Assembly: GCA_973895155.1 (NCBI GenBank)
Contig: OZ316894.1
Coordinates: forward strand, 18,290,001-18,354,000
Direction of reading: 5' to 3'
DNA length: 64,000 nucleotides
Source: Marsupella aquatica
Lineage: Eukaryota; Marchantiophyta
This document shows, one piece after another, positions 1 to 12,360 of this stretch (positions within the stretch are counted from its first letter, which is position 1; each line of letters opens with the position of its first letter). The notes under the pieces are model-generated. The model did no database searches. It saw only the letters and a list, made by a program, of their open reading frames with translations, and was not told the origin of the DNA. A program made the translations under genes and the position numbers.

Positions 1-1023
1 ACCAGTCCAGTTTAATACCGAACCATGTTGGAGAGACTACAATATAAATCATTGGCCCTTTGCAAAGCCCTCGTTTCAGGGGAGACAGTCCAGGTGCAAC
101 ATGTGAAGTCACAGGCCAGAATAATAAAATATCCCATCTACAACTAGAATACCCAATCCCATGCACTTACCCTCTTACAAAATCAATTCTGGGCGAGAAT
201 GATCAACGGCTGTTGGATTCTTTTGCATTTGTTCTCTAAACGTTCAATACAAAAAAGGGCGAGGCAGGAGTACTCCATCCTCACATCGGGCCTGAGGCAG
301 GGTGCGACCGACTGCCCACTACTCCCTCATAATTGACGTATGCCTTGCTACCTACCCAGTGCCCAGGAGTGGAGTCTGTACATAACCTGACCAATGCCCA
401 CGACTCCTGCCAGGCCCTCACTTTCTCACTCTCAATTGTGCAATAAACAGTCATGGCTACCTACCCAGTGCCCAGGAGTGGAGCCTGTACATAACCTGAC
501 CAATGCCCACGACTCCTGCCAGGCCCTCACTTTCTCACTCTCAATTGTGCAATGAACAGTCATGGCGCTCGTAGTAACATACCTTTTGTACCTGTCCGGT
601 CCCTATTAGCTGCTCTAGTGGCTGTGGTTGGCGTGAAATCTTACTGTCTGGTTTATTTGCAGTTTGTAAGCTTCCTATACCATGCTAGATTACAGACACA
701 AGCTCCTACTCTCTCCATTTTGGAGTCATCAGTGTAGGCGCCTTTGGGTTGGGGTGTGGGGGGGGGGGTGGAGGGGTTAGGAGAAGGTACGAGAAAATAT
801 GATCAGCAGAGTCCAACTGTGCGTTCAATTTTTTCGTCTGACTCACGTGTTCAGCATATCCACTTGGGTCTTCACTCTTGCAAGAGAGGAAAGCAAGGCA
901 ACTCTTTGGAGTACTGTAAGAGTGTGTTGCGCAAGGCAGGACCATCTACAGTAGTGGGCACTTCCCATTTCACGGCCAATACCCCATGTTTATTCAATCC
1001 CCACTCTGATTTTCAAAATGTAG
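1..1023. other. intergenic; 3' flank of the rhomboid gene
   Basis: No supportable gene. The block holds a 109-bp tandem duplication (347-564) and an 11-base G run at 758-768. On the minus strand AATAAA lies at 994-989, about 30 bases past the rhomboid stop codon, and is a candidate poly(A) signal. Short ORFs on both strands here resemble no known family. Confidence 0.6.
347..564. repeat. tandem duplication, 109-bp unit, two copies
   Basis: The segment starting GCTACCTACCCAGTGCCCAG at 347 is repeated almost exactly from 456. Both copies end in CAATTGTGCAAT(A/G)AACAGTCATGGC. The unit length is 109 bases and only a few bases differ, so the duplication is recent. Confidence 0.9.
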
Positions 1024-4000
1024 CTATCGCCATCTCAACCATGCAAGGGCCCCCACAAAAGCTCCTCCCAAGTGTGCAGCAGGACTGGTTCCGTTCTTGC
1101 TTCCCTGGAAACAGAAAATTCCACAGCCTTGTTTGATCATCTGAGAAGTTTATCATTGACATTACAGATTTCCCAATCACAAGAATCCAAGTCTATGTTC
1201 CATCACATCCACCCAACCATTATTTTCTACAATCTGCAAGGAAATGAAACAGTTTAAGACGATACAGTTCATTCCTTGGACCAGCCATTACAGATTCACA
1301 TGGCTACAAAACTGACACCAGAGAGGACAAACGGCACCAAATCAAGAAAGTAACGTCCACCACCTAATGGCTTGACCTTTCAATTTATCGCTATGGGACG
1401 CATACATTATATTCCAAGAATTGATCTCTTGATACTGGAATTCCAAGACAAACATTGCCACTCCCTATGCAAAATAAATGTTATTCACACTGAACGTATC
1501 ATGCTGCCAGTTTTGGTGCAAGGCCTGAAGTAACTCACAGCTGTTGCCGCCCAAAGGTCAGAACCAATAATCACCACTCCCTGTGTTTCAAACAGAGGCA
1601 CAAGTTAGTCTTATTTACGGAAGTCGTCTCATATTTGATTCGCCGGTCATTCACATGAGAGTTTACGGGATACTCCAGTTGAGCTCCTTCCAAAGGTGGC
1701 GGGACCAACTTGTGTAACACGTGATGCAAAAATTACATAAAGGACATCATCTTCATTACAGTCGATTCCCTAGAAAGCTTGTTGACTTACAACTAAAGCA
1801 GCTGGAACAGGAATGATGAGGTTCATGTATATTATCCTCTGAGGGAATAACAAAATGTCCAGAAGAATGATGGCGTTCACTGCTCCACTTGAACCCTGCA
1901 GAGCAACACATAAACCTAGCGAAAATGCAAAAGATAAAATCGTATTTGAGGCTATGTATACAAAGCACTGTTCCAAAGACGGCAGAGAATTTGCAGGTCG
2001 ATCTGCGTAAACTTCATCCATACCAGTAAACCTGGAGAACGTGGTGAAAATCTCCTTGGGTAGCCCTGATCCAGTAAAAACATCGATTAAGCTATAGGGA
2101 AAAAGGAGAACCTCGGAAAATTCAACTTGAAGTATGCAACGGAAACTTTGCAATGAGTGACGTATAGGAGAATAGTCCTAACAGTTGTCTTCACCTAGAC
2201 GATAACTGAAAACAAGGAACATCGTTCTGGGAAAAAAAATCTGAATAGCTTTCCGAATCGCTCAGAAGAACTATGAGATGTCAGGCCTTGACTCATCCTA
2301 ACTCATGTATCAGGCAACAAGCGTTTCAAGATATTCACACTTGAGGCTGGTCAAACTGTTCTGTCACAGGATAGTACATCACTCACAGTACCTCAAGCCA
2401 TGGCTTAATATATGACCAGTAAACCAGATGGGTGACTGACCCCACGACGCCACCAGTGAGATACAAAAGAATCAGTTTTTGACCTCCAAAGAGGCTTCCA
2501 ATCTGCATCCAGACCAAGGGAAAAGAGAGAGCATGAATAGAGACGGTCATGGCCATGAGGACATGAGAGTGACTGTCAAATTCGTTTGCTTTCCTTTCAA
2601 AGGAGTCTTTGGAATGACTCTCTTACAGACAGGAGGTAACAATAACAAGAAGTGTCGGAGACATGAGAGAGAGGAAACTGCAACAAATTTCTCTGACATG
2701 ATCTGCAGTGATGTATCGAAGTCTTCTCAGTTACCTCGCTGCCAAAGAAATAGAGGCCAATCATGTTGGAGAGAAGGTGCTGTAATTCAAATTGGCTGAA
2801 AGTACTTGTCACCAATGTGTGTAACCGACCTTCCCTCAATGCTTGCGTAGAAACCTGCTCATGGACTCGAGGCGAACTGGTCAGACGTGGACATTTCTCT
2901 CAGTTCATCCTCAGGCGTCAAAACAAAATATCGACCATCAGTTTACATCCTCTCCAAGAGAAGAAGGAAAGCACTCTAGAGAACATGCACCTAGCAGAAA
3001 ATTTAAGCGTACCATCTAATAGTCACAAAATGGAGCCAGTATAGGAAAAACAACACATACAACAGGAGCACAGTGGGTCGTAGTCTAGTAACAAACACGA
3101 ATATTTTCCTCGCAATATCTAGCCCTCATTACTGCAGAGCAATACCACAAAATTGGATTCCATAAACCGCCCACCAAGAGTTCTCCAAAGGAAGAAAACA
3201 CCAAAGTTTGCAGCGATGAGTGCTCCCAGTGCCAGCTGGGGATCAATGTAGCCGCCACCCCTGCACAGTAGTCAAGAGGAATTATCTTATAAAAGCCCTG
3301 CTTGCAGATTTAGACTCGCCATGAAAGTCCGTAGCTTTGTTGTGAACAGAAATAAATTGAAACGATCGGCTCATGTACAGGAGTCTAAGTTCGCTGATTG
3401 AATCCACCCCGTTCGTTGCCCCCATCGTGGTTTTATTTACCCAAATTTATACGACCATTAGTCCACAATCAAGATTTTGAGATTTCCTACGGACTCTCCA
3501 AGAAAGAAAAAGGAGAAAATACCATTAGTCTTCTAGTCGCTGTGAAACAGTTCTACCCTAATCTTTGTGCTCCTCCTAACGGATGGAGCTAGTGTGCCAG
3601 GACTGGCTACATCGGTTTGGAGGATCAAAGAGATCAGAAGGTAAACTGTTATCATAGAACCAATGTTAACTGTTAGATATTTAAAACATTAACGAAGTAT
3701 TCCTAGATTTACTCTCCAAGGATGAAGACTACTGATAGCTCATAGTGAAAATCACAATCAACCGCGCCAAGCTCTATTTGATTATTACAATATTGAGGGG
3801 TATGTTGAGCTGGACGAGGTCTGCGAAGATTGTTGGATTTCAACAAGTATTGGCCAACAATCACGAACTTCCAAGCTGAAATCTCTAAAAAAAATGAATG
3901 AGTAAACAAATCGCTTTCACATTGGCCGAGCCGTCTTTACATGTTTGGCCTCGATTTTCCTTCTTTCGGTTTGTTTACCTCAATTTTCCGACCATGACAT

Positions 4001-4604
4001 TATCTCTGTCAGCAAGGGGTAGATGCATTTTCTCAAGACCGACCAATGGATATATACATATATTCATAGCAAAGGGAATGACAATTACAAAGGCTAGCAG
4101 CGGGCCTTGCCCGTAATGTCTGATGCGAGATCGGGAAAAGCGTCCCCACAGACTATTTCCCCTGTTCTGTCGCAGCCAGGATGATATGTCCTTGGTGAAT
4201 TGCGAGGGCATCAAGTTCAGCCTTGAGCCCGAAATATTCCGCTGAAACAAAATCAGCCCTGCCGGCAGCTTGCTCTTGCCAGCAGACTGAATCCCCGAGT
4301 AGACACTCTGCACACCCGGTGCTGCTGCTGCTGCCCTACTAAGCCCTAACCCTACCGGGCTGCCTTGTGCTGCTGCTGCCCCATGCTGCTGCGGATGTAA
4401 TCCTCCACCCGCTGTGCCCTCTTGCCACGGACGATTTGAAGCGTACTCGTGCGAGAGAGGGCGTCTACATTGAGGCGATGGTGCTGTTGAGTCGGCACCC
4501 AATGTCGTCGATGTCACTCTTGACCGCAGCTTCCAATTCGGAGGTTTGCACTTTCCGCAGCTGCTCCGAGCAGCACTCCGGCTGAGCTGCAACAGGAGCA
4601 GCAT
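1024..4604 (-). CDS. RBL12: mitochondrial rhomboid-like serine protease (RBL12 type), 8 exons
   Basis: Intramembrane serine protease of the plant RBL12 group (PARL-like in location), expected in the mitochondrial inner membrane. Exon model, minus strand: 4604-4111, 3260-3146, 2854-2735, 2502-2387, 2031-1962, 1895-1791, 1580-1539, 1104-1024. Reading phases agree at every junction, giving about 380 aa; Arabidopsis RBL12 is about 336 aa. Residues 1-60 are rich in Arg and Ser and poor in acid, like a mitochondrial presequence. The rhomboid core starts near residue 170. Seen motifs: HLLSNM (His229, Asn233, oxyanion side), GSSGA with nucleophile Ser308, and AAHLGGA with catalytic His365. The first His of the usual SHxxxxH segment is Gln here. 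Exon 5 (2031-1962) may be skipped: exon 4 ending at 2392 instead joins exon 6 in frame (356 aa). The intron 1 donor appears to be GC (4110-4109). The leader is CT-rich; AATAAA lies at 994-989. The family call is firm. The exon 1 end and exon 5 are the weakest parts. Confidence 0.87.
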
Positions 4605-4697
4605 CGCTTATTACGTGGTACGACCTGCTATTCGTTTCTCCTTCGCCTCCAAGATCTATTCAGCTCGAGGAATTAGAAGGAACGATTTGAGTGCATT

Positions 4698-4740
<43 letters not shown>

Positions 4741-4936
4741 AAAAAGGAAAGATTTGAGTGCATTTACACGAAAGAGAGAGAGAGAGAGAGTTTTAAAAAG
4801 GAAAGATTTGAGTGCATTTACACGAAAGAGAGAGAGAGAGAGAGGTCATCGCAAAAGTGTTCACGAACATTCGCTTTCGTTCATGACTGTTTTCTCTCTT
4901 CTCTTCAGCTTATGACTTTTTTGCACCATAGCAAAA
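4605..4936 (-). promoter_or_regulatory. CT-rich leader/promoter region of the rhomboid gene
   Basis: Read on the minus strand this stretch carries long CTCTCT tracts just upstream of the rhomboid ATG at 4604. Pyrimidine-rich leaders are common in plant genes. No TATA box was placed with confidence. The repeats themselves are listed separately. Confidence 0.4.
4682..4853. repeat. GA microsatellite and three-copy tandem repeat
   Basis: A (GA)n run at about 4701-4735 is followed by copies of a unit of the form TTTTAAAAAGGAAAGATTTG, then AGTGCATTTACACGAAA and a GA tail. Each copy carries its own GA tail of differing length. The pattern looks like slippage plus unit duplication. Confidence 0.9.
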
Positions 4937-5205
4937 GTGGAGGGGTTTCTTGTTCTTAATGCCCTTACTGATTATTCACTTTGTATTTTACTGGCTTTCT
5001 GGAGCATTATGTCTTGGCCAAGGTAGTGGAGGGGTTTCTTGTTCTTAATGCCCTTAGTGATTGTTCAGTTTGTATTTTACTGGCTTTCTGGAGCATTATG
5101 TCTTGGCCAAGGTAGTGGAGGGGTTTCTTGTTCCTAATGCCCTTAGTGATTGTTCACTTTGTATTTCACTTTGTATTTTACAGTGCTTTCTGGAGCATAA
5201 TGTCC
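4937..5205. repeat. tandem repeat, 89-bp unit, three copies
   Basis: The unit begins GTGGAGGGGTTTCTTGTTCT and ends near GTCTTGGCCAAGGTA. Copies start at 4937, 5026 and 5115, exactly 89 bases apart. The third copy has a small internal duplication (CACTTTGTATTT). A diverged relative of the unit start recurs near 5471. Confidence 0.92.
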
Positions 5206-6269
5206 TGGCCAAGATATGATGAACTCTTTAGTAAGATTCTCTTGTACTTTTACTAAAGTTATAAAAAATAAAAATCATGCGGGCCTTTTCAGTTTAGCAA
5301 GGGTCTCTTACGTGTAGGAAAGTACTGTTTTAGGAGCATTACTGGCAACAATAGCCCCTTAAAACTTGAGCTGGAGCTCCTGTTTTGGGGGACATTATAT
5401 CCCATGATCTGAGCTGGACTATCTTATTGTATAAAACGTTTTGTGATTATTTAATTGTATTAAGCTTATGTATTTTGTCTGACCAAAGCAAAACTGGAAG
5501 AGTTTCTTGTTAGTAAAAACTTTTGTGATTTTTCTCTTTGTATTTTACATAAAAATATTTTTTCATGTTGCGTCTCTTCGTTTGATGAGGTGACTATGGG
5601 AAGACCATAAATGTAGGAAAATGTAAAAGAGAAAAATAGTATACCACATAAAATAAAATATGGCCCTACAGAACGGAGATTGGATTGAGATTCTAACATT
5701 TTGCAGCTTAATAATTTCTATTTAAAACTTTTTCTATCCAATTTACAAATTTATTTTTCCTGGTCTGTTCCCCAAAAATCACTCAAGTTTTTATATGTGT
5801 TCATGTTTTCGTTACTGGAAATATGATAATAAAGCCCCTCAAAATTGGGGTACTACCCTAGTTTGGGGGGGGGGGGGGGGCATGTATCTCACAATGACTT
5901 CTAACCAGAACATTATCCTATTTTAAGGGTAGAATTCAGACCAGTCATGAGTTCATGACTATTTACGGACCCCCATTAGAAGTCCCTTGCAAATTCCCTA
6001 CCATGAGGTTGCACCACATCAGCACAACCAACCACAAACAGGAAAGATCTTAATTATGGCAGTAACAAAATGGCACATTCATGTTTGTGGCAAAAGATAT
6101 GTAATTTTTGGGGCGCCATGCCGTAAATATTGAATGTAAAAAAAAATTGAATAGAAAGGAAGAGATGTCATTTAGTAAAAGAAAGTTACCATTCTAATGT
6201 TTGTCAATGATATATCAGTGTTTTATATCAAAATGCTTGTATTTTAAAACTATTTTTAAATCTCTCAAA
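5206..6269. other. AT-rich intergenic DNA
   Basis: No gene seen. It contains a 16-base G run at 5865-5880 and two diverged copies (about 5357 and 5833) of a short module of the form CCCTYAAAACTTGRGCT, which also occurs near 13148. Short ORFs are random in composition. Confidence 0.6.
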
Positions 6270-6645
6270 ATCACATTCATTGGAAACTAAGCTAGAGCAA
6301 AATTAAAAAATCATCATCTCCTTAGTACTTGACAAAATCTATCAATGTTAAGTTCATTGGAAAGCTAGAGAAATTCACATACTTATGATCTCTTTAATTC
6401 TTGACGAATACTTCCAATGTCACACATTAGAAAACTAGAGAGATTGAAAACCTCATGATCTTTTTAGTACCGTGACAAAATCTCATATGAAATTTGTCAA
6501 TGTCGGACTCAATGTTGAAAAGCTAAAAGAATTCATGAACTCATGATCAAAATTTCTTATTGTCATACTCATTGGATAGACAAAGAAATTCAAAAACTCA
6601 TTTGGAACTTGACAAAATTGTCAATCCGAGGCTCATTGGAAACCT
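6270..6645. repeat. degenerate tandem repeat, roughly 75-85 bp units
   Basis: The phrases CATTGGAAA..CTAGAGA, CTCATGATCTCTTTAGTAC and TTGACAAAATCTxTCAATGT recur about five times with heavy divergence. It looks like an old tandem array. No coding potential. Confidence 0.65.
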
Positions 6646-7914
6646 TTTCTCTATTAAGAGACATCACAATCCCGTCACCGTCACAAACTTAGCCATTGCA
6701 AATTGATTTCTTTAATTACGTTGTCATTGCTTGTCCGCAATGTTTGCTTCCTGATTTGAATTGTTCGCGTCCCTCCAGGCTTCAACAAAGCTCACTCTGA
6801 ACACAGGCTGATGCCAACTGTAGCCTCTGTGTCAAAGAAACAATCGTTGGTCTCCCCCTCACACAATAACTTTCTTAAATCAAAATAACTACAAACCTGT
6901 ATGTGAAGTGATGGCTCGTTCATTTTGTGCGTTCTCCCCACCAAAATGACAAGCAACCTTTCGCAAACAGTTGAGTGATGTTCTCCGGTCTGTCTTGTGG
7001 CAATAATTCTCAATGTAACTCACAATCAATCAGGAATGATAGAAACACGATTTCTCCAATGTTTGAGCAAAAACCGTCCAAAAACTTCTTACACATTCGA
7101 CCTTTGGTTTGATGAACCAAAGAGATCATCTCAACCAGATTGATCTCCTCTATCTTTTCGAGCGTTCTCTTTGGTACGAGCATACACCAAGATCACTAGG
7201 AGACTCAAAACCATCGGTTATCGCCCTGTAGAAAATTGATTTCACTTTATCACACACATTCGTTGGATGAACATGGGGGTCCACGGATTAATTCTGCTGC
7301 TTATGACTTTTTCCCACCCAAACGAACTTGAGTGCCACTTTTTATTCTGAAGATAGACTCGAGACCAATCTTTCGTGACTGTTTTTGCAGCTTATGAACT
7401 TTCTTCACCAGGGAAATTGCTCATGCCTATTTTTGGAGCTTATGACTTTTTTTCACCAAAACAAACTGGAGGGCCATTCCTTAAAAAATAGACTCAAACC
7501 AAAATTCTTTTCAAATTAAGACAAATGCCAATGCTTTGAATGAGCAAGCCAAATCTTGAAATTGATTGGACCACCTCTGTAACAGTTTTTAATACCCCAA
7601 TTACCCGTTCTTTGAACATGAATAGATATGAGGAAAAGTGTCGACAAAATATATTCCCTAGTGCAATAAAAATAATGCATCAATAGACAAAAGTAAAGAG
7701 ACCCCACTTGAGAGATTTCTCCATCAAGAGGATGGTCCAGCATACAAAGTTTCATGGCTAACAAATAGTGGCAAGGATCAGGAAATCAAACCAGCTGAAA
7801 ATTAAAACAAATTACACTGCAATTTATTAGATACTTGTAATTTCTTTATGCCTCTATTCACATTTCCTTTGGGTCGTACTCTTGTTATGTTCCACTAGCT
7901 TGATGCATGTGCGT
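6646..7914. other. intergenic DNA with a recurring short module
   Basis: No gene seen. The module CAGCTTATGACTTTTTTxCACC followed by an A-rich stretch occurs near 7298, 7389 and 7436, and also near 4908, linking this block to the 89-bp repeat region. Otherwise unremarkable. Confidence 0.5.
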
Positions 7915-8300
7915 TGCACAACAGATGTTGAGGCAAGAAAAGATGTCAACGTGAGGAAAATATATCGAGGTGAAAAATGTGAGGAAAAAGATGTCAATGA
8001 AAAAAAATATCGAGGAGAGAAAAAATGTCGAGGAGAGAAAAAATGTCAAGGGTGAGGACAAGATCTGAAGGTGAGAAAAAGATGGCAGATTTGGAAAAAA
8101 AAATAAGATGTTGAGGCAAGGAAAAAATGTCAAGCCAGGTGAGAAAATCTCAAGGAAAGGAAAGATGTCAAGGGTGAGAAAAAATGGTGTGGTGAGACAA
8201 AAATGTCAATGTGAGAAAAATATATCAAGACAAGATAAAGATGTTGAGAAGAAATAAATATGTAAAGATTAGAAAAAATATCAAGGCAAGGCAAAAACAA
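7915..8300. repeat. purine-rich degenerate minisatellite (GAAAAAATGTCAAGGTGA-like)
   Basis: About 20 irregular copies of a 15-20 base phrase built from GAxAAAAATGTCxAxG and GTGAG. Almost all bases are A or G on the plus strand. A minus-strand ORF here (8133-7885) is only the Phe/Ser/Ile-rich translation of the repeat. Confidence 0.75.
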
Positions 8301-9289
8301 ATACACTTTGCAATGTAGTGGTGAGACATGTTATGTGTGATCTTTGAATGTTGCGGTCTTGTCCAATAACCTGCGTGCTACACATAAAAATTAGAGACCC
8401 AAGATAGTGGCCACCACATCATAAAGTTTAATTATGTTTTTATGAGGCAGTTGTGGGCACGCTAAAGGGCAAGAATTTATTCTAAATGAAATTCATGGAT
8501 AAATCTGACAAAATCCAAAATAAATAAATTAGATGAAGGATCAAGATTGGGTCCCACCTTTCCATGAGTTTGTTTTGGCCTCAAATAATTAGTTTTTAGC
8601 TTTTAATTTTATTTAGTTAAGTCAGTGTCCATTAAAAAACATATTCTTCACAATTTCATACACCCATTTTAGTTTATTTCATATTCCTAATTTTACATCT
8701 ATTTCCTTTTAAATACATAGGCTTTTAACATGTAATGATGGAGGCCTCTATTAAATATACACATGTGGACCAAATTTTTTTGGTGTACTTAACTTGAACC
8801 CCTTAGGTCTCCTTTCATAATTATTATCACCTACTTACCTTAAGGTCCTATTTGCTTTGGTGGACACTTAGTTCTAGCTGATCAAAGGCTAGAGTTAAAC
8901 CTAACATAAATCCAATGGTCAGGCTTTGTTTCGACCAAAACTGTGTTTGTAAAGGGACAATTGATGACTTTTGGCAGGATTCTTTATTATAGTTTAGATT
9001 CATTGTTTGATAATTTGTAAGAAAATAAATTAAGATTTTGCTTTTCTTACAAATTCTGTTGCTGCACACTTGAAACATAATTTAGCTGCATCACCTCCAA
9101 AAAATCACCCCACGGGATCCTAGTTTTTACTCCCTCCCCAGATTTTGATTCATGCTCCCTTAGATTGATGGAAACAAAAAAACTTTGCCAAAAAAAAATT
9201 ATACCTCATTTCCCTTTCATCTTTGCTCCATTTGTTTTTGTTGGTACACCATACTTTCAGTGTTGTCTTTACTGAGTTATTGTGAGCTT
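8301..9289. other. AT-rich intergenic DNA
   Basis: I see no gene, tRNA or ordered repeat here. Short minus-strand ORFs have no recognisable domain. Confidence 0.5.
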
Positions 9290-9500
9290 TGAAATGATGA
9301 TAGAAACCATGATACATGTTATCATTTTAACATATTTCATTCTCTCCATGCACAGATGCACATACTTTTTTCTATGCACGTGAATTTTGGTGGGGCCCTA
9401 TCATTCTCTCCATGCAATCATTTTGTATGCACATACATTTGGGTGTGGCCCTAGAGTTAGGGTCTAGAGGCTTCACTCTCTAGAAGACTAGACCCCACCT
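9290..9500 (-). repeat. dispersed repeat copy (ATGATGATCAT/TCTAGA family), inverted relative to 22.3 and 26.7 kb
   Basis: The end GGCCCTAGAGTTAGGGTCTAGAGGCTTCACTC..TCTAGAAG..CTAGACCCC is the reverse complement of the segment at 26700-26755. Upstream it carries the ATCATTTTAAC..CATTCTCTCCATGCAC part. Copies lie at about 9.3, 12.2, 22.3 and 26.7 kb. No transposase is seen, so it may be a small non-autonomous element. Confidence 0.6.
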
Positions 9501-12159
9501 CTACCTTGGAGTTTGCCCGTTGTAACTACCATGTCTGCCTATTGTCTCCCATCATTCAATGTCAATACCCACAGAACATGAGGACATGAAGGTGGAAGTG
9601 TTCACATTTATGAGCATTACCTAGAGTGCCCAGATCAGTGTGTTTTTTAAGGATTTTACGTTTTTGCCACACTGGCAAATGTAAAATGTGTGAAGAAGAA
9701 GATGCTAAAAAGATTCCCTAGTCAATTATTTTCCTGGCCGTCAGATCTCCCTAGATTTAAGGCTGACCGTTAGATTCTGACTAATGGGGCTTGGGATTAG
9801 GTGGAAGGCTGGCTATAGACAGCAAAATAGTAGCAAATTTTGCCAAAAGTGGCCAAAGATTTTTGGGGGTGGAATTTAGCTAATTTTCACCACTAAAAAA
9901 AACACTGGCCCAGATACACATAAGTGGAAAGTCTGCTTCACATCAGTCATCCTAGCAAGGGTATTGAGATAAGTGATGTTCTGAGTTCCAGGTCATAAGC
10001 TGTACCATGTGTCATAAAAAAGGTATTATTTTAGCCAAATGTGTTTTTCTATTGTTGATGCAAATGGAGGTCTAAAACCGTGTTGGTTTGACCACCCCTG
10101 CTAAAACTGTGTGAGAGCAAGTGCCAAATTTTCTCTCCCATCTGCATCATTTGGTGGCTTCTCTTCCTCCCCTAATTGAACACTTGCTCATTGGTGCCAA
10201 TCGAAATAGATCACTGATTCTCTTCCTCCTATAATGAGAAATATACAAACTTTTATAGAAAAGTGCCAAACTGAATACAAAAGAACAAACAAAAGAGGGT
10301 CCAAGTGGACAAAACCAAGCATAAAAGAAGTGAGCAATAGGGAACCCCTAAAAACCAAGAAAGAGGAACTAAAACTAACCCAAACGGACCAAGGTCCTCA
10401 TCATTCCTAGCAAATGTGACAACAAGCTAATGGTCCACATCAAATGTCGAAACTAAATTGACAAGTGGGACTAGAATGTCCTCTAGGGGAGCGAGCCACT
10501 GTGGGGGCACTAGCACCCAGTGTAAGAGATCAATAATAGATGGCCCGAGCTTGAGCACGTTGTAAGGTGACTGAAATATATTGGCAAAAGTGTGTGATCA
10601 CAAGAGATAGCTGAGGTCTGATGGGACCCATCCGACCATGAACATCCGGGACAGCTTGTCAAAAAAACCCGTCAAACTGATGATGAAAACACACAAATAT
10701 TTCAAGAACAAAGGAAAGAAAACTATCAATTTTCTCCCTTAGACCACTTTCTCATAGACCATTGATCATGCCTTATATACAAAAAGCAAGTGGGTAAAAA
10801 CTCGCCACCTTACCTCCTAAAAAAATCATCAATCTTTACTAGTAGAAACTTACCTGTACCAGTTTCGACCAATCGGTACCGTGCAACTCATTATTTTGTA
10901 ACGTACGCCCTGAGCCTTTTGAGGAATGACGTCAAAAGAAAGATACAATAACTATCTCAAAAGAGCATCAATGTCTTTGAATTTTTCGAGCTGATTTTCA
11001 CGGACACGATTCCGCAAGTTACGTCGTCGGTCTCTGACTATTTTTTATTTAAAAAGATAAATTCCCAGAAAACTTCATGACTGCACATTGACAGTAATAA
11101 TCGAGATAATGTTATAATCTCTTCACTCGCCCGTGACGCACTGAGCCACTGACGGATAGTGATATGCAAACTCTCGAAAGCTTCGTAGCACTGTAGTTTT
11201 CGATGTGTATGTTTCCGTGATATAGCCGCAAACCCTTCGGATCTACGTCATTTAGCCGGAAGGGGACATGGATTCTCTGACTCGTAGGGCCACGAAGGTA
11301 CGGTCCCGCCAGGGGGTCCTTTCCTCCGCTTCTACAGTTCCACCGTTGTTTGTGTGGTACAGCACTAGACAGGCAAACAACCGCTAAAGCACCTAAGGTA
11401 CTCTGCGAACTGCTGGAGACAGTAACTTGACGAGACGGCGACTGTGAGGTGTGCGGCGGTCCATTCCGCTACGTGGGGGCAAACCCATGAGGGTAGGTCG
11501 AACCTGATTTTCCCCCAAAAATGCTGAGTAGAAAAAGTAAAGGACTATGACATGGTTGTGGGTACGGTAGCTGCGCACATTGGTATCGCCGTCGGGGATT
11601 CGAGTCACTCTGGGCCTCTGGACCTCCTCTTTTGGGGGTTGTTGGGCCCAGTGTGTGATCTTTTGTAAAGTCTCTATTTAGAAACTCAAAAAGTTCGTCT
11701 CACTATATTATTAGCCCATATACGCGTTCTTGGAATAACAGTATAAAGAAATGTCAACCCTCGATGATAGCAGTTTAGGGTTTAACTAGAGCCCTTTAAC
11801 TAGAGCCCTGGCTGTTTCACCATAGCCCTCGACCTTCAATGACACCAGTTGACCTCTTCACAAAGAGATGTCTCCCTAATTCATCGATTCTCTTCACATG
11901 CCGTCTCTACTTCACCGATTTTCTTCACAGGCAGCTTCCTAATCCATCTACTCTCTTCACATGCTGGCCCTACTCCACCAACTCTTTTGACAGGCAGCCC
12001 TATTTTCAAACATAAGGAACTACTCCACCCCCATCCCCATTTTTCATCCAACCCCTGATATGATTATCGCCCCCTAAGTCACAGTCTGCGGGCTTCAGTC
12101 TAGACAGAGGCCTTCAAAGTAGCTTCACATAGTGATTTAATAGTAAAATGCTCATTCTT
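9501..12159. other. intergenic DNA including a CpG-richer island
   Basis: No gene seen. From about 10850 to 11640 CG dinucleotides are clearly more frequent than in the AT-rich flanks. The minus ORF 11608-11393 has no recognisable domain. Confidence 0.5.
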
Positions 12160-12360
12160 TAAATATTATAGAAATGATATCATCATTTTGAACATACATA
12201 ACATTCCTGTTCCTTTCATTCACACACATTTTGGAAGGACCCTACATCATTTTGACATACATAACATCCATGGTTCTATCCATTCACATACTTTTGGTGG
12301 GGCCCTAGAGTCACTGTCTAGAGATTTCATTCTAGAAACCTAGACCCAACTATAGTTTGT
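12160..12360 (-). repeat. dispersed repeat copy (same family as 9.3 kb)
   Basis: Contains ATATCATCATTTTGAACATACATAAC twice in diverged form, then GGTGGGGCCCTAGAGTCACT, GTCTAGAGATTTCATTCTAG and AAACCTAGACCC. Order and orientation match the 9.3-kb copy. Confidence 0.6.
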
